Assembly (NCBI GenBank): GCA_016169945.1
Contig: JADLSH010000265.1
Location: forward strand, 769,001 to 833,000
DNA length: 64,000 nt
Source of the DNA: Trachythela sp. YZ-2020
Lineage: Eukaryota > Cnidaria > Anthozoa > Malacalcyonacea > Clavulariidae
Direction of reading: 5' to 3'
Below, piece by piece: positions 35,245 to 46,668 of this stretch. Position 1 is the first letter of the stretch. Each line of letters opens with the position of its first letter. The position numbers and the translations under genes were made by a program. Below the pieces are notes generated by a model. That model was not told where the DNA came from. It did no database searches and saw only the letters and a list, made by a program, of their open reading frames with translations.

Positions 35245-36440
35245 AAAAAACGAGGCGCGTGCCGTTATGGTGTAATAATGCACGAGAGGGGAATGTTGGG
35301 AGAATACGAGAGAAGCTTGTAAAACACGAGGCATAGCCGAGTGTTTTACACGCTTCTCGAGTATTCTCCAAACCTTTCCCAGAGTGCATTATTACACCAT
35401 AACGGCACAAGACGAGTTTTTTTAATTATTTTATATTATAAGTGGTAGTTAAGCACCGTAAACAATTTTGTTTAAAGATCAATATTGCTATTCTCCTAAC
35501 ATGTAATCACCGACGTCACTCGCAAGCTTTTTAATGTTTTCATTGCTTGGCAATAACTACAAGCTTGAATTCTGGCCGGCGAAGGAGCGAAAAACTTACA
35601 TCTCAACAAAAATTAGGGATTAAAAAGGCACAAAAACTGTCGAAAATTTTTCAAATATAGTGCACAATGATAGACAGATTGGTTTTTCGTTGTTCTGCTT
35701 CCCTTTTGTCCTGAATTCGGTATAAAAGCGAAGGGTTTTTGTCAAGCTGCTTTGACGACATTGGCTGTCAAGTTGATTTTTCATCTTTAACCAAATATAT
35801 CAGGCAGTTTTTATTTGAAGGTACTGTTTGAATATTTTTTTGTGTTTTTTTCCTAATTCAGTGGTTGGTGGTTAAAAATTTTCTCGGACAAACTGTCAAG
35901 AAATGGATAAACATGTCGTATTTGTGTAGGTTTTTGTCGTTGCATCTTGACAGCTTAAAAACTGTACACATGCATAGTGTGATCTAAATCAATGCCAAAA
36001 TGGTGAATTTTAATTTTTTGCACCTACAACTGTGGATAAATTTGGTTTGGTTTGTGCTTAAATATATATTTTTTTTATCTTTGAATGTCAAAATAGCACA
36101 AATGTTCGCGATTCTTGTTGCCGTTGAATGCGAACTTTCAAGCAAAATGTATATTTCGAGCGCAGAAACAGCTACAAATCTTTATTCGCCATTTATGTCC
36201 GGTTTTCATTGTTGACTAGCTTTTTCCATCTCGCTTAGGTCTACTTTTCCTCGCTTTCTGACAGACTTTGGATTCAAAACTAGCATAATTTTGTTCATAT
36301 TGTATTGACAATTCCGAGGCAAGTTTAACAAGCGGGTACGAAGGGAGAAAAATCAAAACAGTGGCCGTGCTTTATTGCGTCATAAAGCACGCGCAATTAG
36401 CCAATCAAATTGCTCGTTAGGTACTACTTATAATATAATA
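35245..36440 (+). mobile_element. Foldback repeat, copy C
   Basis: Starts with a long hairpin (35245-35421; arms around GGCATAGCC). The body is bracketed by TATATTATAAGTGGTAG (about 35428) and the inverse GTACTACTTATAATATA (about 36421). It ends with the mini-hairpin GTGCTTTATTGCGTCATAAA and GCCAATCAAATTGCTCG. It is very close to copy B in reverse and more distant from copy A. Confidence 0.8.
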
Positions 36441-36739
36441 GATAATAATATAGATAATAATTTTTAATAGGTATTTCAAAAAACTTATTTATTTTTGAGG
36501 TAAGAATATGTTATTTAATCTACAATTTTCTGCTAAATAAATTTGGTAAAACAATATATATGTTAGCACAATGAAACGTTGTTTTTACGCACCATTGGCT
36601 GAAAAGAACTTACTAACATGAACAAAAGTAAGCTATAAGAAGTACTTTATAAGTTAAATATTATAAAGTCAATAATATATTAAGTTTTTTAGTAAACTAG
36701 AAAACATTGTACTTTTCAGGCATTATACACTGCAAAAAA

Positions 36740-37310
36740 TCCCGAGTAAATGGTACTCAAAATATTGAGTAAATGAATGCACCCATAGTTACTCCTAATA
36801 TTGAGGAAAACCTACTCATATAACATGAGTAAGAACAACTCAAGTTTTTGAGTTGATTTTACTCAAAAAATGAGTAGAACACTACTCAAATGCAAACTAA
36901 TGAGTTACTCAAATTTTGAGTAATTTTACTCAAGTATGAGTACTCGCTACTCAAAAAATGAGTTGTGGTGAATGCACCCATAGTTACTCCTATTTTTGCG
37001 CAAATTTTGATTTTACTCAAACTTTGAGTAAACGTACTCAAGAAACTGAGTATCTATAACTCAAAAAAAGAGTTCCATTTACTCAATGAAAATGCACCCA
37101 TAGTTACTCCTATTTTTGCGCAAATTTTGATTTTACTCAAACTTTGAGTAAACTTACTCAAGAAACTGAGTATCTATAACTCAAAAAAAGAGTTCCACTT
37201 ACTCAATGAAAATGTACCCATAGTTACTCCTATTTTTGCGCAAATTTTGATTTTACTCAAACTTTGAGTAATGTTACTCATAAACGTGAGTTGTAGTTCA
37301 GTACTGTACT
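36740..37310. repeat. Left subterminal array, ACTCAA/TTGAGT palindromes
   Basis: About 25 ACTCAA or TTGAGT words, mostly paired as short palindromes such as TTACTCAAATTTTGAGTAA. From 36971 to about 37310 the array is organised as three 120-bp tandem units, each led by ATGCACCCATAGTTACTCCT or a close variant. Confidence 0.92.
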
Positions 37311-37329
37311 TGCTTTAATCATAATAAAA

Positions 37330-38520
37330 AACAGTCGCTCAAGAAACGAGTCACTCAAACATTGATAGCAAAAGAAAATATTATTATGGAATTTCCAATG
37401 ATTCCCTTAAAATATTACCAATATTCAAGTTCGTAACAAAATAATTTAAAAACTACTGTACTATGTATATTCTAGCCATTCTATAATCATGCATGTATAT
37501 AGAACAAATTATCTAGTCAGCGGTTTCTGATAACAGATGTGTATACTCTAGCACGTGCAGCAAGTTATTCTAAAATTGCTTCCTTCACCATATTAATAAT
37601 TTAGCTAATTTGTTGAAGTAGAGCAAAACCTGTATATGGATAAACCTTGATATATTGAATTTTTAACCAAATTTCGAGAAACAGCATGACTATACATTTG
37701 TCAATTGGATATACGACTCGTACAAACGGTACAATACGAACATATTAAATGGTGAGTTAAAGTCTACTTGTATACGTGAGCAAACCTTGTTTGCATAATT
37801 TGATTCCATTAACACAATATATATGCCTGCCAGGTTCTTGTGCGTTAATCACATGCCTTTTTTAAGTCTAATTTAACAAGGTTTAGCCATCTACATACAG
37901 CCACATTGAGCGTGCAAGGGATGATGGATAATTCCTATTTAGAGTCTTTAACTCAGGAAATGTGCTTTGTAGCAATGCAAGGGCATATAATAAACACTTA
38001 TGATGTAGCGATACTTGGTTTACTAAGCTAATGTCAAATCTAAGGCTCCAAATAAGTAATACATGTCATATATACCTTGCACGCTCAATATTTAAGGTTT
38101 GAGATATTTTGAAGGACAAACTTTTTTGAATTGGCTGTATATATACATATATACATATTAGAAAGCAAGGCAATTCATTCTGGATTATATAGTTATCAAA
38201 GTGTCTACATGCCCGGCAGCCGGTCAATAGTTTTGTACTGATATCACTATAAAATGATTTGTTACGAATGTTTTCAGTGATGCTGCTGGTGGTGTAGTGA
38301 TTAGTGCGGCGCTTGTGAGACCCATGTTGCGGATTTGAATCTGGCAGAGACACTTGTTATTAAAAAATTTCAAACTCTATTTTTCTGACTAGTTTTCACA
38401 TTCAAGGGTTAGGGTCACTTTTTGGGGTGGTTTAATCTCTAAAAACTACAAAATTCTAGACTGCCGGGCATCTATATAGTATTTTGAAAATACTGCCAGC
38501 TGCCAGGCATGTAGTCGCAG
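37330..38520. other. Element interior without a supported gene
   Basis: Lies between the left array and the last exon of the minus-strand accessory gene, so it would hold that gene's 3' UTR. No coding frame is supported. Confidence 0.5.
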
Positions 38521-38527
38521 GGTATAG

Positions 38528-38833
38528 TTATTGAATTGCATCTAGTTTGTTAATGAAGTTTAATAATGTTATTGGCAACTTATTGCCATCATTAATGTGC
38601 AGAATGCATTTCTGCAAAAACAAACATAAATTGGTGAATCCTACCCGATATTCAAACATAAAAACATAATTTGCTGCCATGTACGCAACAACCGCTTCGA
38701 CCAGGGATCCTTGAACTTTGCAAATAACTATGTTTTCTGCAGCAACAGCTTTCTCCATTTGGTCTTCTAATCTTCCTTTCACCAGTATTCTTGCATGTCC
38801 GTCTGTTGCAAGATCATCAAGGCTTCCACCTTC
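38528..38833 (-). CDS. Transposon accessory (SAM-domain) protein, last exon
   Basis: Acceptor CATGACAG precedes a 101-codon frame ending TAA at 38528. It runs EGGSLDDLATDGHARILVKG ... VEAVVAYMAANYVFMFEYR ... LCLFLQKCILHI. It joins in frame to the exon at 38995-39077. A-x-YVF-x-x-EY followed by FLQ is the C-terminal pattern I know from uncharacterised SAM-domain proteins encoded beside TNP2-type transposases in animal genomes (recalled, not searched). No stop or shift is seen in this exon. Confidence 0.7.
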   Translation of the reverse strand, partial: EGGSLDDLATDGHARILVKGRLEDQMEKAVAAENIVICKVQGSLVEAVVAYMAANYVFMFEYRVGFTNLCLFLQKCILHINDGNKLPITLLNFINKLDAIQ

Positions 38834-38994
38834 CTGTCATGAAAAAATATAAATGTAAATTAACGATCTCTTTCTAAGGAAAAAATGAGGGGGTATGATA
38901 TAGCAAGTATATTTTTTGAAGTTAAAGTGCTGTAAGCAAGATATGGTATCATGTAGGCAGATCATTAATAGAAATCTAAAATGATATAACTCAC

Positions 38995-39077
38995 CGGGAT
39001 CATCTCGATTAAGTGATTCCCAGCTTTCTGCTGAAGGAGAATTGGCAGAACTATCATTGCAACATCATGTGTTTCTG
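38995..39077 (-). CDS. Transposon accessory (SAM-domain) protein, internal exon
   Basis: On the minus strand, acceptor TTTAATAG, then a frame reading AETHDVAMIVLPILLQQK ... HLIEMIP, then donor CCG|GTGAGTT at 38994. Phase matches the following exon (38833) exactly. At least one more exon must lie between this and the SAM exon, because phases do not join directly. Confidence 0.65.
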
Positions 39078-39240
39078 CTATTAAAGTAAGTGAGTTATTA
39101 GCATTGAACCTCATTTGAAACAACAGTACATAGCATCATCATTCACCCAAACATAATAACCTAAAATAATGGGTAAGTAATATGGTAGAGCATGTTGCAG
39201 CTTAACGGGTTAAGATTTTAATGCAAATTTATCTTCACAA

Positions 39241-40290
39241 ACAAATTAAGTTCATACTAATGCACTTGTTCTTAGAACCGGTTTATTTATTAATAGCCCA
39301 AAAAGTCTCTAAAGCACAGAATGTACACGTCTATGTATCTCCCCTTTAATGAGTGGCTTGTATTTACATGCCACTCAAAAGAGGTGCTGGTAAAAGGTGG
39401 CAAAAAACACCTTACACAACAACAGTAAACTGCATCAACATAAATGAATACAAGTTTTGAATAAGGACAAAGCAATTCTCACTGACAGGTGGCTCTGAAA
39501 GTGCCACCTGAGTGAGCTATTGGTCAAAGTTGCTGTGGGCAACCTTACACAAAAGCTGTAAAACAGCACTGCCAAGTACAATATTCAAGACAATCTGCAC
39601 TGTTATTTTAATTAGTAGCCTTTTGCTAATCAATTTTTAGAAAATCATACATGTAAACAATTTTGATCAAACAAATTAAGTTCATACTAATGCACTTGTT
39701 CTTAGAACCGGTTTATTTATTAATAGCCCAAAAAGTCTCTAAAGCACAGAATGTATACACGTCTATGTATCTCCCCTTTAATGAGTGGCTTGTATTTACA
39801 TGCCACTCAAAAGAGGTGCTGGTAAAAGGTGGCAAAAACCACCTTACACAACAACAGTAAACTGCATCAACATAAATGAATACAAGTTTTGAATAAGGAC
39901 AAAGCAATTCTCACTGAGAGGTGGCTCTGAAAGTGCCACCTGAGTGAGCTATTGGTCAAAGGTGCTGTGGGCAACCTTTCACAAAAGCTGTAAAACAGCA
40001 CTGCCAAGTACAATATTCAAGACAATCTGTACTGTTATTTTAATTAGCAGCCTTTTGCTAATCAATTTTTAGAAAATCATATATGTAAACAATTTTTGAT
40101 CCAAACAAATTAAGTTCATACTAATGCACTTGTTCTTAGAACCGGTTTATTTATTAATAGCCCAAAAAGTCTCTAAAGCACAGAATATACACGTCTATGT
40201 ATCTCCCCTTTAATGAGTGGCTTGTATTTACATGCCACTCAAAAGAGGTGCTGGTAAAAGGTGGCAAGTCCCACCTTACATAAAAGCTGA
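39241..40290. repeat. Tandem repeat, about 430-bp unit, 2.4 copies
   Basis: Units start at 39241, 39671 and 40107 with CAAATTAAGTTCATACTAAT. The first two units differ by a few bases, while the third is cut short after the GGTGCTGGTAAAAGGTGG block and diverges. The array lies in an intron of the accessory gene. Frames repeated in each unit are not coding. Confidence 0.92.
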
Positions 40291-41253
40291 GACACAGCAC
40301 TACTAAAGTCAAAAGTCTAGACAAACGGTATTGTTAATTCAGTCGCATTGCCAAATACTGTTTGCACGAGTTAAGGCTAAATGTCAATTATTAATAGTGA
40401 AAAAAATGTGAATCATGGTTCCCCAAGCACCCCATTAATTACTGTAGCTATGTCTGAACCATGTAATAATATTAAAAATCAACAAGGTATATATCTATGA
40501 AGGTATATATCTATGAATATTGCCTTTCATGAGCTGCTTGTATATACATGCCACTCAAATTCCTCCTCACTTGTTGCAGTGAAAATCAATTCTGTTCATT
40601 TCAGGTGGAAAACAATGCGAAACGACGCATGGAAAAGTCCCTCCTAACCATATCTGTACCATGCAACATTAGAAATCATATTGTTATTAATATCTGTAAC
40701 ACTGAGAAGCATATGCACCTATAGCCATGCAACAAAAATTAAAGCACCTTGCTGTGTTAAATGCCTCAACTGTGTTATGGGCAATCATTAGAAAGCTGAG
40801 ACATTAAAGCATCGGGTCCTGCATTTCACTTGTCAAATTAAATTTCATGGCACTTAATAATAGTTCCCAGACAAATGAAGCAGAGTCAATTGAACCACCC
40901 CCAGCCATCATGCTCCCAAGGGTTATAACATTGAAACAAATGCCATAATAAAATTCCTGTGTTTTTAACTCTCAAGGAGCCTAATGGTTTAATAGACTGA
41001 CGCACATTCATCAGACACAATTCTTTCACTGCTCCCTGTAATCAGTCATCAGATAACTAGATGAAAAGCTTAACTTGAGAATTTTTTAAAACCCCTGTCA
41101 TCCAAAGATGGGTAAAGCCATACCTATATAAATAATCAGGGCATTTTGCAATAAAAAATGAATATAAGGAATACCAACCTTGATTCCTCCTCTGTTGGTA
41201 CTGCATTACTGTTTTGCTGGTCATGGGTTAGTTACATCGGCAGATGTGCATAC

Positions 41254-41447
41254 ATGGTTTGGATCATCAACTGCTATACTTTTCATTCTTGGAGATGTTG
41301 CATTTTCGCCTTCGACCTCCAATCGACTTTGCCTTTTAAGTTCCTCCAGCTTCTGCAGGAACTTCATCCTGTGCCCGATTACAGGTACTAGCAATTCTGA
41401 TGCCCTTTCTGACAAAACTTTAAGGGCTTCTCCATCAATCATATTCT
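41254..41447 (-). CDS. Transposon accessory protein, SAM-domain exon
   Basis: A T-rich tract and TTTTTTAG mark the acceptor. The peptide reads ENMIDGEALKVLSERASELL, then VPVIGHRMKFLQKLEELKRQ. This is the second half of a SAM domain: the I-D-G-E-A-L helix start, then G-x-R-x-K-F-L-Q-K-L final helix. The exon likely ends at CAT|GTATGC (41253). The first half of the domain would be on an upstream exon I could not place. SAM domains mediate oligomerisation; here it probably serves the transposase complex (inference). Confidence 0.7.
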
Positions 41448-41469
41448 CTAAAAAATCAAATATATATAT

Positions 41470-43400
41470 TTTTATTTTCAAATTGTCAATAAGGTTTTAA
41501 AGAGATAAATCTATATGTACTCTATCAGGGTTTGATTAAAAAGTACCAGTTAATAGGTGCATTTTCATAGTTGTGGGCTTGTGGCACTATAGGGTAAATC
41601 AGCTTTAGCTCAGTTCATGAGCCGGACTGGCCCGCTTTACATGACTGATTCGCAAGAGGCGAGATTCCGCCTTATCTATAGTTTTTATGTTTTTGAGATC
41701 GTCTCCTGAAGTAGTTACCCACAATAAAATAGTATTTTGCTTTCCCGCCAAAATCACCAGCCTCATGTGAAGCAAATGTCAAACTGGCCCAGCAAAGCTG
41801 AGGGGGCCAGCCAGGCCAAAAGGCACAGATCCTTAGGGGTATTATAATGCTTTGATGTTTTGGGGGAATATTAAAGGCCGAAGCTTTGTAATTAATTTGC
41901 TATTAATTCCAATAAGTATAAATAATACACCATATGCGCTTTGACCTTTGCGCTATACACTGGATCTGACTGATGACATGATTATAATGTTGGTCGTTGG
42001 ATTAACCTTAGTATTTCTATTAACTATGGATTAACTGATCAAATATGAATAAAAAATTATATTTTGGCCTATTTGTCAATGATAATATATCCCTATTTAA
42101 GTTTTGGTTACAGAAATTATCCTGATATATAGGCATAAGATATTTAAGTAACATGTATGTTGTAAATAATGGCTAATAATCAAATAGCCCATACGGCGAA
42201 TCGAAGAGAAAGGTGGTATACATTTCCTGAGTTTGAGTCTAGATACGATTTGTCAAGTAGAAATACTCGTTGTTTAATACTATTTGAGGCATTTAGATAT
42301 GGTATATATCAGGACCTTGGCTATAAACCAGGACCTAAATCCAGTTGACACATTTGGGAATTATGCGCACAGCCCCAAGCGTCAGTATATAATTCAAGCG
42401 CAAATATATTGTTTTTGTGGTCTGAATACCTAGTTTAATGTATTTACCACTCTGAGATCTTGAAAAATAGCGAAATACAGACACTATATATACCTATTGA
42501 AGAAATTATTTCACACGACATGTCGCTGTTAGACGCTGTATGCCGTATTGACTATTTATTTTATTCGCATGCCTTCAAACGCATCACAGTAATCGCCAAA
42601 ACCAACTTCAATAAGCCACGCTTTAACATCATCTACTGTTGTCAGCATCTTCAATATTGTATAATTAAACTATAAGACAGTCTAAATAGACACAGGTATT
42701 TTGAACAGCTCGACACAAACGAGAGAGAGACGGCTTTAGTTTGCAATATGGTCGAAATGCGGTCGTTGAATAGATTTTGATTATCCCGCGTCGCAGCCCA
42801 CGTGAAGGTCACGGTCGCTGATTGGTCAGTAACATCGGCATCGCATGCTGATTGGCCGATCGCTTTACGTCAGAGTTCCATGACACATCATAAAGGAATT
42901 TAAGACCGGAACTCGTTTAGTGAGACGGGATCACATGAGATTAAGAAAGGAACCTCTCTAATCCTGTCTCAATAGACCAAAAATAGACCCACCTGTCACC
43001 ATATTCGATCTGGCTACACAATATGTAGTTGCCAATATAATTGTTCTATTCAAGTTGCAATATTTTAGTTTGGTTGTTTCATGAATGTATAGACTTGATC
43101 TATTTTTTTGAGTTATCCACCGGATGGGGCCGATGGGCTAAACGGGCTTATTACCCTATTTTTGGGATTAGTTAATAGTGTGTGTGGTAATACAATATTT
43201 TTTTTCTGCATCTCACTCGATTGAAATTGATGTAGAAGGTTTAGAGACATTTTATCTACAGATTTTTATCTAAGAGCCTGACATAAAGCATTTCTATGTT
43301 TAGTGAAAAAAATATATACATATAAGACAGATATACAGTATCAGATGATGTTACGTATCCCTATATTTCACTGACACTGTATATGTGTCAATCACAGTTA
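41470..43400. promoter_or_regulatory. Central region between divergent element genes
   Basis: The minus-strand accessory gene and the plus-strand transposase remnant point away from this interval, so first exons, promoters and most of the transposase body should lie here. I found no TNP2 core, which suggests an internal deletion. A GC-richer patch at 42780-42920 is the best promoter candidate. Confidence 0.35.
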
Positions 43401-43401
43401 A

Positions 43402-43833
43402 GGAAACTCGACCATTGCTCTACATGTGAGGCGTGTTCAAAATCCTAGTAAACCTCAGTTGCCTTGTCAAGTTTCTAATTGCTATGTCTATGATGAAATA
43501 ATATTATGTTCAACTGTCCATACTGTGCCGAGTGTAATGCAACAAGTTTTAAGAAACTATTGCGCCACATCGAATTATGGTCAACCAACCTTTGGTCAGA
43601 TAAGTAAAGTTTTACTTGTCAGGGGAAACATTGTGTTACAATACAAGTCTTTGCCGGTGCTGGAATATTCAGAACATCTAAATGCCTATCAAGTGGTTCA
43701 TAGTGCTGATGTGCATTTTGTTAAGCAAGAAAACTTGCAAGATTTCCACCCTCTTGGCACCCATCTAGGATTTGGGAACAATGCAAATAAACTGTTCGTC
43801 GTTTTGCGTTACAGAGTAGATTTCTTAAATTAA
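43402..43833 (+). CDS. Transposase C-terminal exon of the CACTG element
   Basis: Open from 43402 to TAA at 43833. Key blocks are YVYDEIILCS, PTFGQISKVLLV, EHLNAYQVVHS, LQDFHPLGTHLG and FVVLRYRVDF. The order FG-x-I, H(L/F)NAY-x-V, L-x-D-x-HPL and a closing LRYRV/YHV strand is what I recall at the C-terminus of TNP2-related transposases of animal EnSpm-type elements. No search was run, so the call is by pattern. The upstream catalytic region is missing from this copy. Direction is toward the right end of the element, divergent from the SAM gene. Confidence 0.55.
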   Translation, partial: GNSTIALHVRRVQNPSKPQLPCQVSNCYVYDEIILCSTVHTVPSVMQQVLRNYCATSNYGQPTFGQISKVLLVRGNIVLQYKSLPVLEYSEHLNAYQVVHSADVHFVKQENLQDFHPLGTHLGFGNNANKLFVVLRYRVDFLN

Positions 43834-43979
43834 AATGCAAAATGTATATAATTTATAAAACTGTTGACATTTGCCATTAGAAGAATAGACATTATATGGC
43901 ATTAATTGTGTGCAAATAGGAAATACAGACAGTTGAACGTTTACAATTTGTTCAGTATAGTAGAGTGATATAAACGTTG

Positions 43980-44510
43980 TTTACTCACAAAATGAGTACA
44001 GATTTTCTAAACCTTTACTCGAAAATTGAGTAACCTTAACATATTGCCTTACTCAGATTTGAGTAAATTCATCATTCACTCAATATATGAGTAAAAAATC
44101 TACTTTTACTCAAAATATTGAGCTGGTATAAACTTACTCAAACTTTGAGTAAATAGATTGTGTAATTTACTCAATGTCTGAGTAAGCTTTATATCACTCA
44201 AGGTTTGAGTAAATTCATTGTTTACTCAAAATGTGAGTAAAAATATTATTTTACTCAAAATATTGAGTATGTGCAACTTACTCATTTCTTGAGTAAACAT
44301 AAATTTGTGGTTTACTCAAGAAATGAGTAAATTGTACTCTTGTGTTAGAGTAGAAAATACTAAAATAACTTTACTCAAAAATCTGAGTTTTTGTTACTCA
44401 AAATCAGGAGTAAAATCAGTTTAGCGGGGAAAGCAGAGTAGAATTTACTCAAAATATTGAGTAATCTGTGCAATTACTCGACAAATGAGTAACAGTTACT
44501 CATGCATTTT
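43980..44510. repeat. Right subterminal array, ACTCAA/TTGAGT palindromes
   Basis: About 30 ACTCAA or TTGAGT words, spaced irregularly and in both orientations, ending 10 bp inside the right tip. Same word as the left array, without the 120-bp higher-order unit. Confidence 0.92.
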
Positions 44511-45112
44511 TTGCAGTGTAGGTCTTCCCCTGTCGTTATGTGCCCATATATCTGGTCTGATAATGACCAGCAACTCCTGAAAAGCATCCTTTGTTAACCT
44601 ATATCTGCTTTAAATTTTTTGTCGTCATACTTCTCTATATCGAAATTAGATGCCCTCCGTCTATTTCTGTTATTGAATATAATATTCTCTACAGCATTCA
44701 GTCTATTTAGCCATCTATGTCGGCCATATTTTCATGAAGTAAATACTTGCGAGTGCAGGTCAAGGGAGGTATACATTTCACTCACACTTCACTCCACATT
44801 TAAGCTTTCTTCGAGGGTGAGTGATGTTTTTGAATGACTAACATTCAATCCACTTACTGAGTTCGAGGGGGACTCATTGAGTGGTAAGTTGCACTCATTG
44901 AGAATGAGCGTCCACTCGCTAAGTGTGAGTAGAATACAGGCGAAAGTCTGCATTTATCATATTCCCTATTTCTTGCATGAAACCATTGGCAGGATTCATG
45001 TTTGTCTTCTGTAGATATCAGCATATTATTATACTTGCTATGTGCCTGAATAAAATTTTCCATATCATAATCAAAAGCATCTCTCGCTTGTTAAAGCTCT
45101 CCTTTGTTAAAG

Positions 45113-45490
45113 GGAAGTACGGGTGGCGCACACGGCTAGCGCGTTGCCTTTCACCACTAAGCTCCAAGTTAAGCCCGGTCGGACGGGGTCAGTAGCTGGA
45201 TGGGTGACCATCTGGTTACAGTCTTCGTGTTGACTCTCAAAACTTGGGACTCATGTGAATAGAGTTGTCGTAGTTGATCTCTCCAGTGCTTCGAGGGTTT
45301 TTCTCCGGATACTCCGGTTTCCCCCCCTCTTCAAAATCAACACCTAGTTGCATGTGCAGACTCATAAAAGGGGTATGAACTAATAGCGGATGGATGCTAG
45401 AGGCGCCATTTGTAAGCTTACGGTTTACCTCGGTCGGTTCATGTCGGTGTAATGTCTCTGTAAATGGTTGTTGAAAAGCCCTGTACGGAA

Positions 45491-45521
<31 letters not shown>
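45113..45521 (+). mobile_element. 5S-rRNA-related SINE with ATCT tail
   Basis: 45159-45215 matches the internal promoter region of 5S rRNA: AAGTTAAGCCCGGTCGGAC (A box), then TAGCTGGATGGGTGACCATC (intermediate element and C box). The head GGGTGGCGCACACGGCTAGC is tRNA-like, so this may be a composite. A body with TTCTCCGGATACTCCGG and an ATCT microsatellite tail (45488-45521) follow. It is transcribable by RNA polymerase III in principle and mobilised by a LINE. Confidence 0.75.
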
Positions 45522-45854
45522 GCTGGCACTATCATTCAGCAGACAATAACATTAACTACTTACGTATCTAACCCAAATAAATACGTTCCGTACGCGGATT
45601 TCGATGGCATTTTGGGGGACCTGGCGCCTTGTAAATTGTCATGGCAGACGACACAGAAAACTTTGAAACTCGTTCAGTTGCATGCCCTGAGATTATTGCC
45701 CGAAAAATATGGAAAATATAAATACAAAAATTTGGAAATAAAGGAAAATTGCATTATTTTCATTCACGATATTTTGAGCATCTCGTTCAATAAAACGACT
45801 AGTTGAAGTGTTCCGTAGATGGAATAGTCGAACAAATATTTGTTCACTGGTATA

Positions 45855-46215
45855 TTTAGGGGGTTATTTTAACTCCGAAAAAAGTGTTACCAAAAGGGTT
45901 TCAAAATAATCCATTTTTTGAAGTTACAATAACTCCATTTCCGGAGTTAAAAGTTAGCTCATTCTTGGGGGTTAAATTTAACTCTTATTTTGGAGTTAAA
46001 ATTTCATTATACTCTGGGGTTAAAAAGTCTAACTCCGTTTCTGGAGTTAAACTATAATATCATGTATGATTTTGCTTTTATAACATTAAACAACTGCCTA
46101 TGTCTTCACAGCGCGTTATGATTACACTGTTATTCTCAAGGAGTTATTTAACTCCGAAAAATGGAATTAGCGAAAAAGATTAAAAATAACCCGCTTTTTT
46201 GAATTGCGAATAACT
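45855..46215. repeat. GGAGTTA/TAACTCC palindromic array
   Basis: About a dozen GGAGTTA or TAACTCC words, often as GGAGTTAAA...TAACTCC palindromes. At 46126 the text reads TTA then CACTGTTATTCTCAAGGAGT, the TA-CACTG tip format seen at 36728, so a terminus may lie there. No opposite end was found. Confidence 0.6.
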
Positions 46216-46668
46216 CCATATTTGACCAACCATAGCGCTCTTGGAAGACTTATCCTCGTCTTGTTAACTACTTCTACATATTATTTAATATTATAAAACT
46301 AAGCCATTTAAATATATCATTGATGAATTATGATTTAATTTTTATAATCTTAAACAACTGGCTGAGTGTGTAGAAATGGTCAAGAAGACAAAGATATGTC
46401 TGCTAGGGCGCCATGTTTATTAACTCTTTTAGTAATCTAAAACCACTTACCTGGCAATATGGCAGAGCATTGAGAATGGCAAAGTCCAAGTTGAGAGTCA
46501 GGATACTTTTCAAATAAATAATAATGACCAGCAAAACTAGTCAGTATGCCAGCATCCATATATATTGACTGAATGCAAATAATAGCCAATCAACATAAAA
46601 ATAATGTGATGTACATAATTTTGTTAAATCACTACTGGCAATATGCTCTCATTATGTGAACTGTATGA
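46216..46668. other. No gene seen
   Basis: AT-rich spacer between the GGAGTTA array and the hAT-like element. Confidence 0.4.

Larger units (their letters stand above)
36728..44518. mobile_element. EnSpm/CACTA-like DNA transposon, 7.8 kb, CACTG ends
   Basis: The left end CACTGCAAAAAAT (36728) and right end ATTTTTTGCAGTG (44518) are exact 13-bp inverted repeats flanked by TA on both sides. Each end has about 0.55 kb of ACTCAA/TTGAGT palindromes (36740-37310; 43980-44510). Inside are exons of a minus-strand gene with a SAM domain (38528-41447) and a plus-strand exon like a transposase C-terminus (43402-43833). The genes diverge from a central region (about 41.5-43.4 kb). The element is therefore a decayed or internally deleted autonomous copy. 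The superfamily call rests on the CACTG tips, the subterminal arrays and the gene content. Confidence 0.88.

Noticed and set aside
39290..39907. Two near-identical 61-64-residue minus-strand proteins
   Set aside because: They are repeated because the DNA is a 430-bp tandem repeat in an intron; there is no motif or splice support.
43980..44520. CRISPR-like array in the ACTCAA region
   Set aside because: Eukaryotic context, irregular spacing, palindromic words without unique spacers; it is a transposon subterminal array.
45118..45240. Genuine 5S rRNA gene
   Set aside because: Only the internal promoter region resembles 5S; the ends do not, and a SINE body with microsatellite tail follows.
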